NCBI GenBank assembly: GCA_050049775.1
Contig: JASFVP010000007.1
Location: 27,009 to 91,008, forward strand
DNA: 64,000 nt
From: JABDQZ01 sp050049775
Lineage (GTDB): Bacteria > Pseudomonadota > Gammaproteobacteria > Chromatiales > Chromatiaceae
Direction of reading: 5' to 3'
Shown one piece after another: positions 1-7,627 of this stretch. The notes under the pieces are model-generated. The model was not told the origin of the DNA. It made no database searches and saw nothing but the letters and a program-made list of their open reading frames with translations. Both the position numbers and the translations under genes were made by a program. Every line of letters starts with the position of its first letter. Position 1 is the stretch's first letter.

Positions 1-162
1 GATTTCATTGAATGCGGCCAGATGATCGCGCATGTTCGCCAACATGTGGCTCTGCATCATGTCAGGAAGCTCAACCAGCTCGCGCGAATCGCCCTCAGCA
101 GACCATGCGGTAACGGTAAACAACAAAGCAGCAACACTGAAAACGGCCGTTATCGACTTCAC
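1..162 (-). CDS. Truncated secreted protein, N-terminal part only
   Basis: A GTG at 162 opens a frame that stays open to the window edge (54 codons). The first ~22 residues form a signal peptide ending near WSA, followed by an acidic start and a segment with VELPDMMQSHMLANMRDH, which I associate loosely with small periplasmic proteins next to cytochromes in sulfur-oxidising gammaproteobacteria (memory, not searched). A purine-rich ribosome site (AAAAAGGA) lies just upstream. The start overlaps the TGA of the preceding gene by 4 bases, so the two are probably translationally coupled. Function unknown and the C-terminus is missing. Confidence 0.6.
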   Translation of the reverse strand, partial: MKSITAVFSVAALLFTVTAWSAEGDSRELVELPDMMQSHMLANMRDHLAAFNEI

Positions 163-539
163 AATATTTTTCCTTTTTCATCCTTACTGCTGATTTCTTT
201 GCCCTGGTCCCCACTTCTACCCAGGCGATACGAATCGAGGATACCGATGATCCACAACCCAAGTAACAGCATTGAAGCCATATTGGTGGATGCTTCAGTT
301 GCCTGAGACTGACGGGACACCAGTTCGGTTATGGCGGCTGCGTCAGGCGGAACCTCACCACTTTGTACTTTTGCCATGACCTCGGCAGCCGTATCCACAG
401 CTACTGAAACGATAAAATACAACGATACCGCTGAAATTCCGGCAATAATAACGCCACGCACATACTGCTTTAGATACAGATGCCCGAAGCCGGGAAACAC
501 CAGGCCGGAGAGAAGAGCCGCTTTGGTTGATTGCTTCAC
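159..539 (-). CDS. Small membrane protein of unknown function
   Basis: The frame is open from a TTG at 617, but the GTG at 539 has a GGAAAC box upstream and gives a more natural start (VKQSTKAALLSG). The protein has two hydrophobic segments, one near the N-terminus containing a GFGHLYLKQ turn and one near the C-terminus, separated by a polar stretch rich in Ala, Glu and Gln, and a charged lysine-rich tail. The GFGHLYL turn resembles small TM2-like or DUF6677-like membrane proteins. That is a resemblance only. It lies 16-94 bp downstream of the symporter gene and overlaps the next gene by 4 bp, so the three probably form one transcript. Confidence 0.6.
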   Translation of the reverse strand: MKQSTKAALLSGLVFPGFGHLYLKQYVRGVIIAGISAVSLYFIVSVAVDTAAEVMAKVQSGEVPPDAAAITELVSRQSQATEASTNMASMLLLGLWIIGILDSYRLGRSGDQGKEISSKDEKGKIL

Positions 540-632
540 AAACTGTTTCCAGTGGCCAGCTAAAGAAACAGCATACCGAAAATAACCGGCATGTGGTGCA
601 ACGCAGTCAAAAAACAAGGCCTCACTTCCACT

Positions 633-2204
633 TCACCAATGAGTAATCACCAGTGCTATCCCCAGTACAACCAGAATCACGCTGTACAGACGATAATCCT
701 GCCACCAGACGAGCTCCGCCTGTCGCTCCATGGTGTCATGATGGAAGGTGAAATCCCTCACCTGCTGCTCGCGCGGCGCAGCCGTGATCGAGCTGACCGT
801 AACAAAGATGATCCCCGAGACGAGCACCAGCAGCCCGGCCACGATGGTGAAATGCAGCGTCAGGATATCCAGCAGTGACAACACGAAAAACACGGCCGAT
901 GCCGCATGACCGCCCGCCAGGGTGGCAATGGCGCCAGTGGCAGTCGCACGCTTCCAGAACAGTCCGAGAATAAATACCACCACGACCGGGGATACCAGGT
1001 AAGCGAGCGCTGACTGCAAGTAGTGAAACAGTCCGGGAAAGTTATCGATGAAAGGGGAAATCGAAGCCGCCAGCAACATAAACAACAGGATAAAACCACG
1101 TCCGACCCACATGGTTTTCTGCGCTGACCAACGGCGTTTTTCAGGTTGCACGAAGTCCATGGTCATCAGGGTCGATGCACTATTGAGGGTTGAATCAATG
1201 CTGGACATGATGGCCGCCAACAAGCCGGCCATGACCAACCCGACCAGACCGGCCGGCAGCAGTTGCGTTACCAGCGTGGGGAATACCGCATCGGCATTGT
1301 CCAGCTTCGGCAGGAACATACCCGCCATGACGCCCGGCAATACCATGATATAGAGCACCGGCAGTTTCAGGAAACCGGCGAACAGCACACCCCAGCGTGC
1401 GTGTGCAATACTGCGCGCGCCCAGCACACGCTGCACAATGAACTGGTTGGTACACCAGAAATAAAAACCCAGGATCGGCACACCAACCAGCGTACCCAGC
1501 CATGGCAGATTGGGATCATCCAGCGGCAACATCAGCGACAGATTCTGCTGTGGCGTTGCCGCCACGATCGCGGCCCAGGAAAAATCGATTTGCGCGAAAC
1601 TCAGATAACTGACCATGCACGCACCGATCAGCAGGATCACCGCCTGTAACACGTCGGTATAAACCACCGCGGCCAGGCCACCCGCCGCGGTGTACAGACC
1701 AGCGACCAGCGCCAGCCCGAGGCAAGTGGTGAACAGATCCAGTTCGGGATAAAACACTTTCAGCACAATGGCGCCGGCAAACAGTGTCCCGGCGGTATCG
1801 ACCACGACATTCGAGAACAGCGTCAGTGCGGAAAAATACAGTCGTGATCGCCGGTCAAAACGTCGTTCAAGAAACTCGGGCACGGTCGTGATCCGCGCAT
1901 TGAGGTAATAAGGGATCAGGAATACCGCAAAGAACACCAACACAAATGCCGCCATCCATTCGTAGTTGGATACCGCGATACCCCAGGTGTAGGCCGCGCC
2001 GGACAACCCCACCAGCGTCGTGCTGGAGATATTGGAAGCAAACAGCGAAAACCCGACCGGTACCCAGCCGAGCCGGCGACCGGCAAGAAACAGATCCTCA
2101 CCACTGTGCGTGCGACTCGCCATGCGCAGGCCGATGTACAACACCAGGACAAGATAAGTCCCGATGACAGCGAGATCCAGTGTACTGAGGCTGGCCGCAG
2201 GCAA
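633..2204 (-). CDS. Sodium:solute symporter (SSS/SLC5 family)
   Basis: A 523-residue polytopic inner-membrane protein with about 13-14 hydrophobic helices, the usual size for the SSS family. It shows the family layout: an N-terminal helix followed by AGRRLGW, then the FASNISSTTLVGLSG segment (the unwound TM1 region of SGLT-type carriers) and the sodium-site region MSSIDSTLNSASTLMTMD around residues 335-352. These transporters couple Na+ entry to uptake of sugars, amino acids or related solutes. The substrate cannot be told from sequence, though the TM1 motif is closer to sugar/inositol carriers than to PutP. The only in-frame start after the upstream stop is TTG, with a weak ribosome site. 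Two small membrane/secreted genes follow closely downstream. Confidence 0.85.
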   Translation of the reverse strand: MPAASLSTLDLAVIGTYLVLVLYIGLRMASRTHSGEDLFLAGRRLGWVPVGFSLFASNISSTTLVGLSGAAYTWGIAVSNYEWMAAFVLVFFAVFLIPYYLNARITTVPEFLERRFDRRSRLYFSALTLFSNVVVDTAGTLFAGAIVLKVFYPELDLFTTCLGLALVAGLYTAAGGLAAVVYTDVLQAVILLIGACMVSYLSFAQIDFSWAAIVAATPQQNLSLMLPLDDPNLPWLGTLVGVPILGFYFWCTNQFIVQRVLGARSIAHARWGVLFAGFLKLPVLYIMVLPGVMAGMFLPKLDNADAVFPTLVTQLLPAGLVGLVMAGLLAAIMSSIDSTLNSASTLMTMDFVQPEKRRWSAQKTMWVGRGFILLFMLLAASISPFIDNFPGLFHYLQSALAYLVSPVVVVFILGLFWKRATATGAIATLAGGHAASAVFFVLSLLDILTLHFTIVAGLLVLVSGIIFVTVSSITAAPREQQVRDFTFHHDTMERQAELVWWQDYRLYSVILVVLGIALVITHW

Positions 2205-2397
2205 ACCGGTTAATGATCAGGATTGATTGGCATAAGGCACAGGTTAGGCAAACGCCTGCATCGGCGTCAAGTCATGCGAGAGTGAAGATGAGTGGTGAAA
2301 CTGATTGACTGTGCGCCGATTAATCCAGACAGGGCGCCAGATTGATCGCAAAATATTCTTTCACATGAAGCTGTGTCTACCCTGCTCCATTTGACGG

Positions 2398-2727
2398 CTA
2401 GTCGAATATTGTCCACGCGAGAAAAATCGCCGAATAAAAAATAAGCGCCGAGCATAAAATCGAGATAACAGCTCCGACGATCAATGTAGACCAGGGTTTG
2501 TAATCCGACCTTTTCTTCATTTCAGCGTTAAAGACCAGGGTAGAGAGCACCACCCCTCCAATCAGCAGGAAAATTCCGCCCAACACAGCGGACAAAGCCA
2601 TCTTTACAGCAAGTGCGATTGGGAAATAGATCGCCTTCTTCCGGAAAAGCCCGTAAATATTGCCTGCTATCCAGAAACTTCCGACACTAACGAAGGTAAT
2701 GGCAAGAAAGTAAACAACGAGAACCAT
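2398..2727 (-). CDS. Hypothetical membrane protein
   Basis: 109 residues with three or four hydrophobic helices (MVLVVYFLAITF at the N-terminus, a glycine-rich helix in the middle, and AVISILCSALIFY near the C-terminus) joined by short basic loops such as LFRKK and EMKKRSDYK. Starts at an ATG. No family recognised. It is isolated between the symporter and an AT-rich region and reads away from the plus-strand gene that follows. Base composition is already lower in GC than the nif and rnf genes. Confidence 0.5.
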   Translation of the reverse strand: MVLVVYFLAITFVSVGSFWIAGNIYGLFRKKAIYFPIALAVKMALSAVLGGIFLLIGGVVLSTLVFNAEMKKRSDYKPWSTLIVGAVISILCSALIFYSAIFLAWTIFD

Positions 2728-2928
2728 TAATTATATTTGCTGTCTTAAAATTCCGTATGATTGCTTGCAAGTATAGAACCTCGAAAAATATATTCAGATT
2801 CCATTCACGCTGCCCCGCAGGGCTGGGCTTTGACAAGCAAACCTAAAAGCTGAAGCTTTCGTGATAGAGTTACAAACTTTAATTAAGAGATACCGACCAT
2901 CCGATTTTAAAGACTTTCCAATTAACTT

Positions 2929-3333
2929 ATGAATATAGAGATTGATCATGAAGTGGATACCGGAACTGTTTTATTCAGAATTTCCGGCAATGTTGTTATT
3001 TCTGAAGTCAAACCATATGTAACTGTTTCCACGAACCAGGTTGACGAACTAAAGAAATTCGTTGACAGGTATATCGAAGGCGATTTTGGGTTTATCAGCA
3101 TCCGGTCAAGAAAAAATGAAATCTCCATCAATCCATCTGTATGGGAAGATGTATTTAAAAAAGTGCCAAATATGTGCGCTTTTGCTCTACTGACAAATAG
3201 TGAAATAACGGCAGAAAACTTTATCCATATTGAGAAGCCCGTTATTGAAATGTATCGAAAAGGCTTTCCAGCGATGGTCTTCAATAATCTGGAAGAAGCT
3301 TATGTATGGGTATCTAGCCAGATAAGAGAATAA
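2929..3333 (+). CDS. Hypothetical protein, possible STAS/SpoIIAA-like fold
   Basis: A soluble 134-residue protein without signal peptide or membrane segment. Alternating beta/alpha pattern (MNIEIDHEVDTGTVLFRISG at the start, a helix around NQVDELKKFVDRY, then FGFISIRSR, a CAFALLTN strand and a C-terminal helix NLEEAYVWVSSQI) resembles SpoIIAA-like/STAS domain proteins, where the last helix commonly carries a fluxed acidic Ala-Trp segment. That is an inference from secondary-structure pattern only. AT-rich, on the opposite strand to its neighbours, with a TGACCCC-type repeat 25 bp beyond its stop. Confidence 0.5.
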   Translation: MNIEIDHEVDTGTVLFRISGNVVISEVKPYVTVSTNQVDELKKFVDRYIEGDFGFISIRSRKNEISINPSVWEDVFKKVPNMCAFALLTNSEITAENFIHIEKPVIEMYRKGFPAMVFNNLEEAYVWVSSQIRE

Positions 3334-3356
3334 GCTGTCTAAATAAATAAGATTAA

Positions 3357-3373
3357 ACTTACTCTGACCCCAT
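3357..3373. repeat. ACTCTGACCCCAT repeat, copy 1
   Basis: ACTTACTCTGACCCCATC here recurs in nearly the same form at 3697-3713 (AATTAACTCTGACCCCATT). On the minus strand it reads TGGGGTCAGAGT followed by an AT-rich tail. Short repeats with this core are common in gammaproteobacterial intergenic regions, often near REP-associated transposases. That association is from memory. Confidence 0.55.
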
Positions 3374-3377
3374 CAAG

Positions 3378-3398
3378 TTGGGACCGACTTGTTAAGCA
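3378..3398 (-). other. Half of an attC-like site
   Basis: On the minus strand this reads GCTTAACAAGTCGGTCCCAAC. Its core, TTAACAAGTCGGTC (3382-3395), is identical over 14 bases to the outer arm of the attC-like site at 42306-42319. It lies directly downstream of the gene ending at 3438, where an attC would be expected, but the complementary arm is missing: the copy 1 TGACCCC repeat abuts it. Probably a truncated cassette end. Confidence 0.4.
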
Positions 3399-3437
3399 CA
3401 TTCTAACACTCGCAATATACCTAACGAAGCAGACAAT

Positions 3438-3656
3438 CTAGCCATCTAAATATTTTGGTTTTAATTCTGGACATAATTCGAATATTTCATTCTGAATTTC
3501 ATATATATTTGTGAGTGCCTCACCTACTTTGTACATGTTTTTTTCTTTATCCAGATTAATATCTCTGATCACTGAAGCAGCTTCATCCAATTTCTCAGCA
3601 GCTTCTTTCAAGAGAGCATTAAGATCTTCTAAATTTTTTTTCATGTCTTTGCACAT
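3438..3656 (-). CDS. Small coiled-coil hypothetical protein
   Basis: 72 residues, almost entirely helical and strongly heptad-patterned (NALLKEAAEKLDEAASVIRD, then ALTNIYEIQNEIFEL), with no signal peptide. An ATG four codons in (3644) is an equally good start. Possibly a small structural or antitoxin-like protein, but nothing specific is recognisable. AT-rich, in the same orientation as the two genes upstream of it, and followed by an attC-like half-site, so it may be a degraded integron cassette. Confidence 0.4.
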   Translation of the reverse strand: MCKDMKKNLEDLNALLKEAAEKLDEAASVIRDINLDKEKNMYKVGEALTNIYEIQNEIFELCPELKPKYLDG

Positions 3657-3696
3657 AGCGGTTTAGGGAAGAAAGTAATCAATGTAGTCAGAATAA

Positions 3697-3713
3697 ATTA
3701 ACTCTGACCCCAT
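3697..3713. repeat. ACTCTGACCCCAT repeat, copy 2
   Basis: Second copy of the motif at 3357-3373, in the same orientation, 340 bp away. Together with the preceding bases it can form a small hairpin (GTCAGA ... TCTGAC on the minus strand, 3691-3708). It lies between two minus-strand genes, where a cassette attC would be expected but is not seen. Confidence 0.5.
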
Positions 3714-3728
3714 TTAGTTCTTGATGCA

Positions 3729-4154
3729 TTAATCAATACCCATTACCCATAATAAAGATGCAAGGTTTTTCCCTTCTCGAACAATCACGCCAGTATCAAT
3801 AGTCGCTTCCGTGATTGGCGAAAAGGACCAAGCATGGCTTTTATTATTGTATGGAACATCACTATTGGTATAGAACCTTGCTTGTTCGTGGTAAGCTCCA
3901 ATAAATTCCTTAGCGATTTGTTCTGCCATTCCCTTTCCCAGCCTTTTAGCTCCGTAACAAAGATCATTACTTAAAGCTGAGATTAATAATTGAATCGCAT
4001 CTTTTCTTGATATCTCAGATAGCTTTAGGTCTTCGTATACGATGCGTGGATCAGCTCTTAAAGCTTGACCCTTGTCACGCCACTCAACACCATCAAATGT
4101 GAGAAAGATTCCATTTCCTCTCAGCGAGTTCTGAATTTTTTGCTCGAGGTTCAT
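3729..4154 (-). CDS. Hypothetical cassette-type protein
   Basis: 141 residues, soluble, no signal peptide. N-terminal helix NLEQKIQNSLRG, then GIFLTFDGVEWRDKG, and a C-terminal half with GVIVREGKNLASLLWVMGID. I do not recognise the family. The ATG lies 15 bp downstream of the attC-like site at 4169-4226, the normal geometry for an integron cassette gene. Low GC compared with the nif genes. Confidence 0.55.
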   Translation of the reverse strand: MNLEQKIQNSLRGNGIFLTFDGVEWRDKGQALRADPRIVYEDLKLSEISRKDAIQLLISALSNDLCYGAKRLGKGMAEQIAKEFIGAYHEQARFYTNSDVPYNNKSHAWSFSPITEATIDTGVIVREGKNLASLLWVMGID

Positions 4155-4168
4155 TTCATTCTTTTAGT

Positions 4169-4226
4169 GCATAACGCCAAACATCAGCCGACCACAACGG
4201 AGCGCGGCTGGATGTACTTGTTGGCT
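4169..4226 (-). other. attC-like recombination site
   Basis: On the minus strand the 58-bp segment runs from AGCCAAC to GTTATGC. Inside it CATCCAGCCG pairs with CGGCTGATG except for one unpaired C, and the outer GCCAA pairs with TTGGC. Imperfect arms with an extrahelical base and a central loop (here 14 bases) are the hallmark of integron attC sites. It begins 5 bp after the stop of the gene ending at 4231 and ends 15 bp before the next start, exactly as in a cassette array. The inner core is good. The outer R boxes match the RYYYAAC/GTTRRRY consensus only partly. Confidence 0.6.
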
Positions 4227-4230
4227 GTAA

Positions 4231-5127
4231 TCATGTTGTTAACCAATCTCTAACCTCGCCAAGTGGCAACGAGAGATACTGGATAAGTTCCTCAATCCTT
4301 AGCTCAACAAAAGTGACCGCATCATTAAAATCGCCAATCATTAATTCTGGGACAGAACTGCCAGTCTCGCTGCCGAGGGTGAAGGCTGCTGCTGAGATAG
4401 AGTCTCTAACATAGTTGGGTGTAAGCGTGTCTCTCAGAAATTCTACATTCTCAGGTAACCACGACTGATCAAAGATGTGACCATCTGTCTCCCAGGGAAC
4501 TGGTGCTCCACCCCCAGCATCAGGGGTCCATGGTGAAAATATTGGATTCCTGTCCTCTGTATACATCAAAACGGATGCGTATTGAAGTACACCGCACGCC
4601 CTACCTATCGTTGAGCAACTCCACCACTCTTTCCAGAAATTACTAATATCAGGAAAGACGGTGCCAATGGTACCAATGGTGTAGATCCATGAATAAGGGC
4701 TAGCATGCATGCCTGAGAATGATAGTTTTCTCTCCATATCGATCTTGTCGAGTATGGCTTGCCACATGAATTCAGAGACTGCTTGCCGTTGACGTAGCGA
4801 GAGCAGATCGTGAAAGCCAGTGTGCTTCGCTAAGGCAGCAGAAAATTGCTCGACGAATCCAGCGTAAATGGATTCGTGGGACGCCATCAGGTCATCCTGC
4901 CATGCAGAAAGACAAACCGGTAACAGAAAAAGGAAAAGATCTGTTTGAATCTCCTGATACATCAGGTCGTCGGCGTAGCTGTATAAGTCGATTGGATCTG
5001 GATTTTCATCGCATCGACAAAGCCGCGGATAGTGACTCGCATCGTAGTCGAACGGTTCTTGAGTGATGGCTGACGGCAGCATGGGATGACCCAATGCAGA
5101 TATTACATCATGTACGTTTGCCGTCAT
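4231..5127 (-). CDS. Hypothetical protein in a cassette-like unit
   Basis: 298 residues, acidic, soluble, starting at ATG. Rich in aromatic residues (WQDDLMASHESIY, WKEWWSCSTIGRA) with a proline-rich stretch around FSPWTPDAGGGAPVPW. No domain recognised, no signal peptide and no membrane helix. It is followed at once by the attC-like site at 4169-4226 and preceded by a bulged hairpin at 5149-5209, so it looks like a single-gene integron cassette. AT-rich relative to the host genes. Confidence 0.6.
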   Translation of the reverse strand: MTANVHDVISALGHPMLPSAITQEPFDYDASHYPRLCRCDENPDPIDLYSYADDLMYQEIQTDLFLFLLPVCLSAWQDDLMASHESIYAGFVEQFSAALAKHTGFHDLLSLRQRQAVSEFMWQAILDKIDMERKLSFSGMHASPYSWIYTIGTIGTVFPDISNFWKEWWSCSTIGRACGVLQYASVLMYTEDRNPIFSPWTPDAGGGAPVPWETDGHIFDQSWLPENVEFLRDTLTPNYVRDSISAAAFTLGSETGSSVPELMIGDFNDAVTFVELRIEELIQYLSLPLGEVRDWLTT

Positions 5128-5148
5128 TTGTTAACGTACCTTTTCTTC

Positions 5149-5209
5149 AGCCAACAGTGAAATATATAGACGCTTCCAAATCTGAGATATAGAGAAGCGC
5201 TATATTTCA
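5149..5209 (-). other. Bulged hairpin, possible attC remnant
   Basis: On the minus strand TGAAATATAGCGCTTC pairs with GAAGCGTCTATATATTTCA apart from two unpaired bases, followed by GTTGGCT, close to the GTTRRRY box. It sits about 20 bp before the start of the gene at 5127. The CTTCTCTATATCTC loop segment is shared with the attC-like site at 31133-31240. The far outer arm is not seen, so the site may be truncated. Confidence 0.4.
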
Positions 5210-5412
5210 ATAGAAACGATCAAAGAAAAACCAGACAACCAATTGTAATATTAGGATTTCCCTGGAAATTTTCTTTCATTTCATTCTGAAATATACAGAA
5301 ATATCCATGTCAGCAAAATTAAAAATATTTCCTGCCAGGCAGGACCCAAAGCATTTTTGTTTTAAATTGTCAGAAGTATTGCACGATCGACAAATGAGGG
5401 CGTGGTCAGCTT

Positions 5413-6384
5413 TCAGTTCGACTGCCGCGACAGCCTGATGAGTTCCAGCGCCTGCTCCTGACAAGATTGATGGATTTCGGACTGCAGTGACCTTAGCCAT
5501 TTCCCTGGAATTGCGTCCTGACCATAGAGCACACCAGCCAGCATACCGGCAATCGCCCCGGTGGTGTCGGAATCCCCACCGCGATTGACGACATCAATGA
5601 GAATATCGGTGAAATTGTCGTGTGCAAAAAAGGCCTGGAACACGACCTGCAGGGTTTCGACAATCCAGCCGCTGGGGTTTTCGACTTTGCGTCGATCGTG
5701 GCGGTAGCATTTGTGTTGTGTGACAAGGTCATCGACATGCTGTTGCAATGCACTTTTTGGCTCGCCTTTTAAGGCACTGACCAGCATCCTGAGGGTGGTT
5801 TCCGTGCCGGCATCGGCGACCGGATTATTGTGTGTGACATGTGACTGGATCCTGGATGCCTGGATCATCTGCTCTTCCGGCGCATTCCAGTAAAACAGTG
5901 CAATCGGCAGGCAACGCATGCAGGCGCCATTGCCGGCATCGTATTCATTCACAGGTACTTGCGCCTGACCACTGGTGCGATAATGCACGATACCGCGGCG
6001 TACGGTGTTGCCGATATCCACTGGTTTACTGCGCATCCAGTCGCTGAATGCCTCGGCCACCGCTTGTGCGTCAACGCCACGGCGCTCAAGTATCGACGCA
6101 CCCAATGCCAGACTCATCTCGGTGTCATCGGTGACCATGCCAGCTTTGAGATTCAGCCAGCCACCACCGATAATTTTGTCATGCACGCCGTGTTTTTCAC
6201 GGATCTCGGCCGGCGTCATGAATTCGGTGGTGGCACCGAGCGCATCACCAATGGCCAGGCCCAGATAGGCGCCGACGGCGCGCTGCTCGATACCGGGACT
6301 CACATCAGCCGTTAATTCGGATTCCGGCAATGACGACCTATTCTTCCGGTCCGAAGCAGTTGGCATAATCGGCGCAAACTTCAC
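5413..6384 (-). CDS. draG: ADP-ribosyl-[dinitrogen reductase] hydrolase
   Basis: Removes ADP-ribose from the Fe protein of nitrogenase (NifH), reversing switch-off. The ADP-ribosylglycohydrolase fold is complete: GAYLGLAIGDALGATTEF near the N-terminus, MVTDDTEMSLALG (metal-binding TDDTE) around residues 83-95, a central GNGACMR block and the C-terminal NRGGDSDTTGAIAGMLAG, carrying the second metal-binding Asp pair. The long frame starts at GTG 6384 and would overlap nifQ. The domain begins near residue 32, so TTG 6330 or GTG 6300 just after the nifQ stop are better starts. Last gene of the nifB-led run. No draT is visible in the window, so the partner transferase must lie elsewhere if present. 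Confidence 0.85.
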   Translation of the reverse strand: MKFAPIMPTASDRKNRSSLPESELTADVSPGIEQRAVGAYLGLAIGDALGATTEFMTPAEIREKHGVHDKIIGGGWLNLKAGMVTDDTEMSLALGASILERRGVDAQAVAEAFSDWMRSKPVDIGNTVRRGIVHYRTSGQAQVPVNEYDAGNGACMRCLPIALFYWNAPEEQMIQASRIQSHVTHNNPVADAGTETTLRMLVSALKGEPKSALQQHVDDLVTQHKCYRHDRRKVENPSGWIVETLQVVFQAFFAHDNFTDILIDVVNRGGDSDTTGAIAGMLAGVLYGQDAIPGKWLRSLQSEIHQSCQEQALELIRLSRQSN

Positions 6385-6916
6385 AGCTTGGTGAACGGCA
6401 AGTGTAAATACCTTCGGTTTCGCACAACTGCTTGTAGAGGAATTTCTTCCACTTCATGTCCTTGTCGTTGCGCTTTGCCAGTGGTGCGAAATTATCCAGC
6501 ATCAGCTTCGACAGGTCGGCGCGCTGCCACAGACCCAGGTCCTGCCACAGATGATCGTTGCCGAGACATCCTGCAATGACGATTTCCGCCATACAGGTTT
6601 CAACAGCGCTACGGCCACTGCGATTCTGCATGAGTAGCTTGTGCAGGTCCTGCATTTCATCAAGACGCTGGCGATCTACCGGTCTGCCCGGGTTTTCAAA
6701 CAGCGTGATGTCAAACTGCGGGAAGTGCTGCCGCAGCATGTTGTAAAAGCCGGCTTCACCCAGCCCCAGCCAGTCCGGCATGCTGCCGACGCCGGTCGCC
6801 CAGGATGCCAGCATGCACGCCAGAGTTTCCTCAACCGGGTCGCCCCGGCGCGCTGCCATCAGCCTGCCGTAGAGTTGCTGGGTTGTTTCAGCCTGTACAG
6901 CCGGCGCTGCCATCAC
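6338..6916 (-). CDS. nifQ: NifQ, molybdenum-handling protein of nitrogenase cofactor assembly
   Basis: NifQ feeds molybdenum, as an iron-sulfur-molybdenum cluster, into FeMo-cofactor synthesis. The 192-residue protein has the diagnostic C-terminal Cys cluster C-x4-C-x2-C-x5-C (CRSPSCEVCADYANC) and the family core around EMQDLHKLLMQNRS and ACLGNDHLWQDLGL (written here as CLGNDHLWQDLGL). The start can be GTG 6916 or ATG 6913. The ferredoxin stop overlaps it, so it is translated in an operon. Its presence with modABC nearby points to the Mo-dependent nitrogenase. Confidence 0.88.
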   Translation of the reverse strand: MMAAPAVQAETTQQLYGRLMAARRGDPVEETLACMLASWATGVGSMPDWLGLGEAGFYNMLRQHFPQFDITLFENPGRPVDRQRLDEMQDLHKLLMQNRSGRSAVETCMAEIVIAGCLGNDHLWQDLGLWQRADLSKLMLDNFAPLAKRNDKDMKWKKFLYKQLCETEGIYTCRSPSCEVCADYANCFGPEE

Positions 6917-7269
6917 ATGGCCTCGTATTCCACGAGTACGTCTTCATCGCGCGGGATGAACTGACAGGCCAGGCGCCATTCGCTGGGCAGGTCATCCACA
7001 ATCATCTGCTCCAGTTCTTCCTTGCTGATTTTGCCCATTTCACGCAACACCTTCTTTTCCTTTTCTTCCAGGTGATAACCCATCGGCGTCTTGTCGCCCA
7101 GGTATTTGACGTGAATCACGCAACTGCCACACTCGCCATCGCCACAGTCGAAGTTGATGGGAATCTTGTTGACCTGTGCGATCTTGAGTACGGTTTCGGT
7201 AAAGCTGCCCGCGACAGCGTAGACAGTCTTGTCCTTGTATCCGGGATTGCTGAATGTAATTAACGGCAT
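6913..7269 (-). CDS. [2Fe-2S] ferredoxin in the nif operon
   Basis: About 118 residues starting MPLITFSNPGYKDKTVYAV at ATG 7269, with a ribosome site (GGAGAATAA) before it. The upstream extension in the same frame is ignored. The plant-type cluster motif is clear: CGDGECGSCVIHV with a fourth Cys in RLACQFIP. A Lys/Glu-rich helix (HLEEKEKKVLREMGKISKEE) sits between, as in ferredoxins found in nif clusters. Carries single electrons. The partner could be the flavodiiron protein or nitrogenase assembly. Overlaps nifQ by 4 bp. Confidence 0.8.
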   Translation of the reverse strand: MPLITFSNPGYKDKTVYAVAGSFTETVLKIAQVNKIPINFDCGDGECGSCVIHVKYLGDKTPMGYHLEEKEKKVLREMGKISKEELEQMIVDDLPSEWRLACQFIPRDEDVLVEYEAM

Positions 7270-7294
7270 GATTATTCTCCTACTTCGTTTTGTA

Positions 7295-7579
7295 TCAGGT
7301 TGGTTTGACAGTGCAGTCGCCAAGAATCTGCGCCTGGCAGGCCAGGCGGTCATGACGGCTGGCCATGTTTTCCTTGAGCACCTTCTCTTCCAGCACTGAT
7401 GGTTCGGTCAGATTGTTCCAGCCCTCGGTAACGTGCATCATGCAGGTGCCGCAGTCGCCCTCACGGCAGCCATAGATGATGCCGGCGCCGATTTTTTCCG
7501 AGACCTCGATAACTCGTGTACCGGCCGGCACATTGACTGTCTGTTCAATATCTTCAAATGTGATTTTTGCTTTAGCCAT
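7295..7579 (-). CDS. [2Fe-2S] ferredoxin in the nif operon (second)
   Basis: 94 residues. Cluster motif CREGDCGTCMMHV with the last ligand in RLACQAQILGDC, a plant-type [2Fe-2S] ferredoxin close in layout to the next gene downstream. The two are tandem paralogues 25 bp apart. The Glu/Lys segment SVLEEKVLKENMASRHD corresponds to the same helix in its partner. A 48-bp gap separates it from the flavodiiron gene upstream. Likely an electron carrier within the nitrogen-fixation operon. Confidence 0.82.
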   Translation of the reverse strand: MAKAKITFEDIEQTVNVPAGTRVIEVSEKIGAGIIYGCREGDCGTCMMHVTEGWNNLTEPSVLEEKVLKENMASRHDRLACQAQILGDCTVKPT

Positions 7580-7627
7580 TTGTTTTCACCCTAGTGTTAA
7601 CGTTAAAAATTCTTTGTCACTCGCCGC

